Below, in pieces: positions 8,431-13,853 of a DNA stretch of 13,853 nucleotides (position 1 is its first letter; every line of letters starts with the position of its first letter). The stretch spans positions 1 through 13,853 of the forward strand of contig JAANBB010000708.1 of assembly GCA_014621425.1 (NCBI GenBank), written 5' to 3'. The notes under the pieces were generated by a model. That model made no database searches. It saw only the letters and a list, made by a program, of their open reading frames with translations, and was not told the origin of the DNA. The DNA is from Cylindrodendrum hubeiense (lineage: Eukaryota; Ascomycota; Sordariomycetes; Hypocreales; Nectriaceae). A program made the position numbers and the translations under genes.

Positions 8431-9471
8431 ATGGATGTACCTGCAGCTGCCAACGCCCTAGGTACCCTGGGAGCAGTAAGGATTTCCCTGTCCCCGTTCG
8501 CAGTCAATTGCTTGCTGACCCGTGTCCCACGATTCCGTAGGTCTGTTGGTCAATCCAGGTTCGTCCCCTGATGCCGAGTAACTTCTGAGAATGGCATTCC
8601 TAACATCTCTATTTGTGTAGCTGATCCCTCAAATCATTGTCAACTACCGCCGGCACAATGCGACTGGTCTCCAGCCGTCGATGATGATGCTATGGGCATG
8701 GGCGGGCGTGCCGCTTGGTGTCTACAATATTGTCAAGGGCTTCAATGTTGCGCTGCGCATCCAGCCTCAGATCCTGACTTTGCTTAGTCTTATTACCTGG
8801 ATCCAGTGCTATTATTATGAACGGGTGAGTCGTCATTTTCAGACTCTGCGGCTTATCGATGAGGCTGAACGATCCACCTTTAGAAATGGACGGTGCAGCG
8901 ATCGCTGCTCGTTGTTGTCCCCATCGCTGCTGTCATGGGAGGCATTCAAGCGGGATTGATCATTGCCCTGCGCATCACCGAGTCCCGCGATATTGAGTGG
9001 CCCATGATTCTCATGGCCGCTCTATCAGCAGCGCTCCTTGCCGCTGGTGTCCTACGCCACTACTGGGACATCTATGTCCACCGCACCGTGCGCGGCATCT
9101 CGTTCATCTTTGTAGCCATTGACGCTGCAGGCGATGTCTTCTCTCTAGTATCCCTCTTCTTCCAGCCTGAACTCGACGTGATGGGGATTGTCATTTACGC
9201 GACCGAGTTTGTCCTTTGGTGCGGCGTCTTTGCGTGTGGAGGCTACTACAACTTCCTTCCGTGGATCAAGAGACGTTGGTCCAATCGGGCGGCGAAGACG
9301 GCACCGGTCACTGTTGAGGATGAATCTCCATCATCTGATGACCGAGGAAACGGCATCACGCTACACAATATCCCATCGTCGAGCTCTGTGTTCCGCACCG
9401 CATCGGTGACTTCTGCCAGTCTCAGGGCTCGGACCATGACGCAAAGAGGCGATGATAGCAACATGGAATAA
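8431..9471 (+). CDS. PQ-loop repeat membrane protein
   Basis: This is a predicted seven-helix membrane protein of 284 residues. Exons are 8431-8475, 8541-8558, 8621-8824 and 8884-9471; introns are 65, 62, 59 bp, all phase 0, each with GT/AG ends and a CTGAC, CTAAC or CTGAA branch site. The second exon is only 18 nt (V C W S I Q) and completes the first helix, giving the family pattern ...GAVCWSIQLIPQI... with the defining Pro-Gln at residues 24-25, followed by NYRRHNATGLQPS. The second repeat (about HYWDIYVHRTVRGISFIF) has no Pro-Gln. The last 50 or so residues are a hydrophilic Ser-rich cytosolic-type tail. PQ-loop proteins include vacuolar/lysosomal cationic amino acid exporters and related transporters; the substrate here is unknown. 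The ATG context is aaagATGg. The gene is transcribed away from the oxidoreductase gene. Confidence 0.9.
8541..8558 (+). other. 18-nt micro-exon of the PQ-loop gene
   Basis: The sequence GTCTGTTGGTCAATCCAG sits between an acceptor TAG (8538-8540) and a donor GTTCGT (8559-8564). It keeps phase 0 on both sides and encodes six residues just before the LIPQ motif. Skipping it would keep the frame but shorten the first helix by six residues. Confidence 0.8.
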
Positions 9472-10005
9472 ATCACGTGGCAAAAGTACCGATTGCAGGA
9501 TAAAGCCCTGTTTAGATCACTCCTGGCATAGCCATTTTTAATGTGGCATTAATAGCATGATATTACCGGAATGATATAAATGCGCGACTATTCAGGGGGA
9601 TGGACTAGGATCCGGTCACCGAATATGAATCACGATGAAGCCTGAGTCTCATCGTTGGGCTCCGTGTTTCTAAAAGCTGGGCGTTGTCCCCCGCAGTGAT
9701 GCTCGTTAGGGCCGATCTTGGGGGCATGTTCCAGTGAACAGGCGCTAAAATCGGCCCCAAGTCCGCTGTACCGGCAGCTGTGTCACATTAGCTTAGCGGT
9801 AAGCTTCCTGGAACAGGCCACTAGACAAGCAGGTCTCAGCCTCGCAAGGCTCCGACTCCCCTTTCGCAGACGAATCCACCGTCAATCCTGCGATGCAGCC
9901 TCCCGACAACTCTCGAGGGAGCAACTTTTGCTCTCTGTGACACACGCACGCCGTCCCTTCGCTCGCTCTCGCTTTCACCCGCCATCGTGCCATGTTTGCG
10001 ACACC
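9472..10005. other. intergenic region, PQ-loop gene to glycosyltransferase
   Basis: About 530 bp with the 3' end of the PQ-loop gene and the promoter and leader of the glycosyltransferase. A CACGTG stands at 9474-9479, right after the PQ-loop stop, and TATAAA at 9575-9580. The glycosyltransferase reading frame stays open upstream to about 9718 but has no in-frame ATG before 10006, so that part is taken as leader. A nested inverted repeat is listed separately. Confidence 0.6.
9709..9757. repeat. nested inverted repeat upstream of the glycosyltransferase
   Basis: Outer arms GGGCCGAT (9709-9716) and ATCGGCCC (9750-9757) match exactly. Inside the 33-base loop lies a second exact hairpin, TGTTC (9727-9731) and GAACA (9736-9740) with loop CAGT. 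An alternative pairing of CTTGGGG (9717-9723) with CCCCAAG (9755-9761) is also possible. It stands about 250 bp before the start codon and may be in promoter DNA or in the mRNA leader. Confidence 0.6.
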
Positions 10006-10054
10006 ATGCCGCCCCTCTGGACCCCGGCTGGCACGCCCGGCGCGCGGCGGCTGA
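9992..10054 (+). CDS. short upstream ORF in the glycosyltransferase leader
   Basis: An ATG at 9992 with a G at -3 opens a 20-codon frame, out of frame with the main gene. Its TGA (10052-10054) shares a base with an in-frame ATG of the glycosyltransferase (TGATG, Met17). If the transcript starts upstream of 9992, this frame could reduce or redirect translation. The peptide itself (Pro/Arg-rich) shows no known motif. Whether it is translated is unknown. Confidence 0.35.
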   Translation: MFATPCRPSGPRLARPARGG

Positions 10055-11664
10055 TGCTCAACAAGCGATTCAGTCGCATCGCCATCATGGGCCTCTGCTC
10101 CATCATCGTCATGATCCTGATCTTCTGGCACAGCATCCACGGCAGCTACAACATCCCCGAGTACTATCCCTTTGCCACCACGAGCTACTTCTTCCCGGTC
10201 TCCGTCGATCCCGAAGGCAAGACCACCAAGGACCTATGCGCGTCCTTCCCGAAACATGTCCTCGAATCCATCCAGCCGGTCCTGAAGATGGGCCATGGCG
10301 AGAGCCGAGTCAAGATCGACGCCCAGCTTGACAGCGTGAGCGCTTGTTTTGGCAAGGACGACTTGCTCATCTTCTCCGACCTCGACGAAACCCTCCGCGA
10401 ACACGAAGTCATCGACATTCTTGCGGACCTCCCCTCCGGTTACTACGTGGACAACCCCGACTTCGACCACTACATATGGCAAAAGGAGATGCGCGCGAAT
10501 GGGACCCTAGACGTGGACAAGGAGGCCACCGCTCGCATCAATGGCTGGAGGATTGACAAATACAAATTCTTGCCCATGATCGAGCGAGCGTGGAGGACGA
10601 AGCCCAATAAGGACTTTTACTTTTTCCTCGAGACAGACACGTAAGTCGATCCCCTCAGAACGACCCCGCATAACCATCCAATATATGCACTTGGAAACCG
10701 GTTACTCACACGTCCAACAGATACGTCTTCTGGGACAACGTCTTTCGCTTCCTCCACACATTCGACCCCGAAACGCCCCTGTATATGGGTTCGCCCTCGC
10801 CGGGCCGACATGACGTCAAGAAGGACATCAAGACCTGGTTCGCAAACGGAGGCCCTGGTTTTGTGCTCAGTCGTGGCGCCATCAAGGCCCTGCTGTCACG
10901 CAAGGTCACGTCGTTTGGCCAGTACGTCGAAGCCCCGATTACCGAGAAGTGGCTCCCGCTGCTCAAGGAGGACTGCTGCGGTGACAGCGTCGTGGGTTGG
11001 GCGCTGTGGAACGCCAGCATTTCGCTGCAGGGCTATTGGCCCATGTTCAACCCGCATCCTCTCCACGGCATCCCGTTTAGCGATAGGTACTGGTGCCAAC
11101 CGGTGCTGACACTGCATAAAACCCTGCCGCAAGACATGGTTGATATATGGAAATGGGAGTTTGGACAAAGACAACTGGGTGTAAGTGCTTGGTAAACTCG
11201 GTTGCTTTTCTCACGGATGCTAACATTGACAGCGCCCGCTTCTATACTCTGACCTTTGGGCCTTCAAACACCCTGGCGACCTCAAGGCTGCTTTCGACTG
11301 GGACCAAGGCGACTGGGACAGCTGGATTGCCCCGCCCGAAGCCGGCATTGACTCGTTTGACTTGTGCAGAAAGTACTGCAAAGACCACAATCAATGTCTG
11401 GAGTGGACTTGGAAGGGATTGGACGAGCAAAAGTGCGTCCTTTCCAAGGCCATCCGATTTGGTGATCCCAGGAAGCCTGAGATCATCCCGTGGCCGGAAG
11501 AGAAGGATGACAAGGGCAATGTGATACCGCCGCCTGCGGATCGAAAAGACCGATTCGTCGACTTCAGGTCTGGATGGCTTGGGGAGAGGATCGACGAGTG
11601 GAGGGCGAACAGGAATTGCTCCACGGTGCAGTGGGTGGGACCAAGCATCAAAAGGATATTTTAA
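10006..11664 (+). CDS. GT31-like glycosyltransferase, type II membrane protein
   Basis: This is a predicted Golgi-type glycosyltransferase of 508 residues in three exons: 10006-10640, 10721-11180 and 11233-11664. The introns are 80 and 52 bp, both with GTAAGT donors; the second has a GCTAAC branch site. A short basic N-terminus precedes one membrane helix (about 25-41), so the catalytic part should face the Golgi lumen. The metal/nucleotide-sugar motif is ETDT (209-212), followed by YVFW as in fungal family 31 enzymes; intron 1 splits the codon of T212. GGPGFVLSR (255-263) and EDCCGDS (295-301) match the usual later blocks of this family. The C-terminal part has four cysteines (410, 414, 420, 433) with tryptophans around them, like an apple/PAN-type fold, which may bind glycan or protein. 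The start at 10006 has context caccATGc; Met17 is an alternative. The sugar donor and acceptor are unknown. Confidence 0.89.
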
Positions 11665-12212
11665 TGTCATATACCGATACGGCCTTGTGCGATTTGCTTG
11701 GACATTGGATTTGCGTAGATAATCTGGCGTTGGAAAGCTGAGCATTGTGAGCAGCGTAACCCACTTAATGAGATCCATTTTACTTGGACGTTGTATCAGA
11801 GTGAAGTTGGACTTGATCACTTATGCTCAAGCTATTTGAATGCATCACGCAATCCGAACTCCACATTTTTGACATACGCTTAAGGCAAAAGGCAAACATG
11901 AAGTGGGCCATTCGCGTATAAGCCGAAGCTATTACAGATAGACATCCAGATGAGCTGCAGGCAAACGTAATATTTTGTACTACGATTGTACAACCATAAT
12001 ATTACCACACGGTCTTCATGATCTAGCCTTATATAATAGACAGGTATAAAGCATAAAGATGTGAAATATGATTAAGGGAGGGGGGAAGGGTCATAATCTA
12101 TCTATACGCTGTGCGAAAAGCAATTCTCAACTTTTGATTCACCAATAGATACTCTTTCTATACACCGTTTTAGGTTGCTCGCAGAAACTTCTCATCAGAT
12201 GTAGTGGGTATC
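11665..12212. other. convergent 3' region, glycosyltransferase and permease
   Basis: About 550 bp of AT-rich sequence between two genes that end towards each other. It should contain both 3' untranslated parts and polyadenylation signals. The perfect 8-bp palindrome TTGTACAA occurs at 11986-11993. I see no gene here. Confidence 0.6.
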
Positions 12213-13838
12213 TTAGAAGACGTAACGGAAGTAAGGGTTCTCCTTGTCAGTCAAATCCTGGAATGCGAACTTGGCTCGATCGGCCTCGTCCACGGGAAGA
12301 GCATCTCTTCGCCTGTTCTCGTTGCGCAGAACCAAGTACAGCGTGGCGGACGCAAGAATGCAGATGATGTAGCTATAGTCACGGTTAGAGATCGATCGCT
12401 TTGACTTGGAAGCTTCGTGCTTAGAAATCTTACCAGATAATCAGACCCAGCCAAAGCGCCGGATAATGCTGGGCCTTTGTGGGTGACCATACAAGCTGGG
12501 GTCCAATAATATTTCCCACGCAGTAGGCGACAAAGATGGTAGCAGCCATGAAGCTCTTCTTGGTGTGGCCAGCCACGTTGGACATGCCGATGGTGATGAT
12601 CAGGCTGACGGTGCCGCCGAAAAAGCCGGTGATGGAATACCCGATAACAGGGGCTGCTGCATGATAGGTCCATTCGCTCTTCCAGATGATGGCACAGCCG
12701 GCAATGACAGGCAGGCATGTTAGAATGAGCATGAAAATGCGGATGTTGTTGAACTTGGAACCCAGGTAGCCCGTCAGGAGGATCACGGTGAAGCAGAGAC
12801 CGCCAAGAGGGAACTGAAAGAGAATCGAAGCCAGCGTGCTCCAGCCGAAGGTTGACACGATCAGAGGCCCGAAGCCGCTGACGGCGCCGTTCACGGTGTA
12901 AGCCGACGCCATCATCAGGGCGACGAGCCAGATCTTGACGTCGAAGATGGCCTCCCTGAGCTGGGACGACTTGAACTTGGTGCAGCGCACGCCGGTCTGG
13001 CCGTGGCGGAGGCGCTCGACGGCGGCGAAGCGCTCCTCCTTGGTCAGGAACCAGGCCGAGACGGGCGAGTTGGGCATGACGAAGCAGAACAGGCCGAAGA
13101 GGAAGGTCAGGGACCCGGCCAGGAGGTAGATGTACTGCCAGCGGCGGAGCCCGCCGCCGGTGATCTGGGCGAAGCCGTAGTTGAGCGAGCCGCCGATGAT
13201 GGTGAAGATGCCCGTCGACGAGAACCACCAGCTCTGGCGCAGCGACTGCTCGGACTGGGTGTAGAAGCCCGACACGATGCACATGAAGCCGGTGGGGATG
13301 ACGCTCTCGACGAAGCCCAGGAAGAAGCGCTGCACGTACAGGCCCTGGTACGTCGTCACGGCCGCGGTGAGCATGCAGATGCCCGCCCACACGATGACGA
13401 CGCCGCCCAGCACGCGGCCGATGTTGAACCTCTGCAGCGCGAAGGTCATGGGGTACAGGCCCGCGAGCATGCCGAAGTAGAACAGCGACGTGGCCCAGCT
13501 CAGGCGCCGCGTGTTGACGGCTGGCGGCACCGTCGAGTTGTCGACGAGAGTGAGCTCGAGGTCCGCCGTCATGCCAAAGAGAACCGCGGAGCCGAGGATG
13601 GCCTTGTCGTAGTATACGAGACCGTCTAATGGGGAGTAAGTAGGGGCACAGCGAAACGGGGACCGCAGAGCTACTGACATCCGAAAATCATGGCGGGGAT
13701 GAGGAACAGGTCGATCTTCCTCACGGCGCGAGCTTCCACGGCGGGATCAATCGTGTGCTGCTGCTCTCCGACCATGGCAATAGCTTCATCCTTGCCGTCG
13801 ACGGCCTGGGGCGTGTTGGCCTCGCTGTCTGCGGTCAT
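12213..13838 (-). CDS. MFS permease, anion:cation symporter (DAL5-like) family
   Basis: This plasma-membrane-type major facilitator of 503 residues has three exons on the minus strand: 13838-13679, 13625-12434 and 12372-12213. The introns are 53 and 61 bp (donors GTCAGT and GTAAGA; the second has a CTAAC branch site), and the joined frame is open to a TAA. The start ATG at 13838 leaves a hydrophilic 40-residue N-terminus before the first helix, normal for the family. After intron 1 the join gives FGYGLVYYDKAILGS, typical of ACS permeases. RFFLGFVES (153-161) with P164 and G166, YTQSEQ (175-180), and a middle loop with TKEER and GQTG are also family hallmarks. Known members carry allantoate, nicotinate, biotin, pantothenate and other organic anions; which one applies here cannot be told. 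The N-terminal half is much richer in GC than the C-terminal half. It converges with the glycosyltransferase gene. Confidence 0.92.
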
Positions 13839-13853
13839 GATGGCGGGGGATGA

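Noticed and set aside
9718..10005. N-terminal extension of the glycosyltransferase from an open frame reaching back to 9718
   Set aside because: There is no in-frame ATG before 10006, and starting at 10006 leaves the membrane helix in the usual place for a type II protein.
11242..11820. 192-codon minus-strand open frame
   Set aside because: It runs opposite glycosyltransferase exon 3 and into its 3' region; composition is shadow-like and no domain is visible.
11997..12005. TAATATTAC, the nonanucleotide of rolling-circle origins of CRESS-DNA viruses
   Set aside because: It is not at the top of a GC-rich stem-loop, has no iterons and no Rep-like coding sequence nearby; one chance 9-mer in AT-rich DNA is not surprising.
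12251..13390. Long open frame (379 codons) on the minus strand in a different frame from the permease, and a 208-codon plus-strand frame at 13003-13629
   Set aside because: Both are shadows of the GC-rich permease exon: the peptides are dominated by Arg, His, Ala, Glu and Asp runs expected from out-of-frame GC-rich codons, with no family motifs.
1..13853. Secondary-metabolite gene cluster (regulator, SDR, flavoprotein, transporter together)
   Set aside because: There is no polyketide synthase, peptide synthetase, terpene cyclase or P450, and the genes between are typical of scattered housekeeping or transport functions with long unshared intergenic gaps.

Overview
The window looks like nuclear DNA of a filamentous ascomycete (Pezizomycotina). 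Genes lie on both strands and are broken by short introns of 51-80 bp with GT...AG ends and CTAAC/CTGAC-type branch sites. The protein families are typically fungal: a Zn2Cys6 regulator, an ACS-family MFS permease, a GT31-type glycosyltransferase, a PQ-loop membrane protein and an AMID-like flavoprotein. The exact genus cannot be told from sequence alone.

Layout, left to right. (1) 3-1952 (+): Zn2Cys6 transcription factor, cut at its 5' end by the window edge; the first full codon is the first zinc-ligand cysteine. (2) 1953-3132: intergenic. (3) 3133-4345 (+): four-exon extended SDR / NAD-dependent epimerase-like enzyme, 348 aa. (4) 4346-5214: intergenic, with a 3'UTR hairpin and a candidate solo LTR (4547-5050, flanked by ATAAG on both sides). 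(5) 5215-6644 (-): three-exon AMID-like FAD/NAD(P)H oxidoreductase, 438 aa. (6) 6645-8430: long divergent intergenic region with an 8-bp tandem repeat, an inverted pair of GATA sites and no convincing gene. (7) 8431-9471 (+): four-exon PQ-loop protein, 284 aa, including an 18-nt micro-exon. (8) 9472-10005: intergenic, with a nested inverted repeat. (9) 10006-11664 (+): three-exon GT31-like type II membrane glycosyltransferase with a C-terminal cysteine-rich apple/PAN-like segment, 508 aa. (10) 11665-12212: AT-rich convergent 3' region. (11) 12213-13838 (-): three-exon MFS transporter of the anion:cation symporter (DAL5-like) type, 503 aa, complete.

I see no clear cluster in which these genes work together. 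There is no backbone enzyme of secondary metabolism, and the roles (regulation, redox, vacuolar or lysosome-type transport, Golgi glycosylation, uptake) read as ordinary housekeeping and accessory functions. A loose nitrogen theme is possible: a DAL81/TamA-like regulator, a DAL5-like permease and paired GATA sites. It is only an inference. I did not find a new biological system; the points most worth checking are the micro-exon, the candidate solo LTR, the upstream ORF that ends on an alternative start of the glycosyltransferase, and the base-composition step inside the permease gene. All exon boundaries were worked out by hand from splice signals, reading frame and family motifs.
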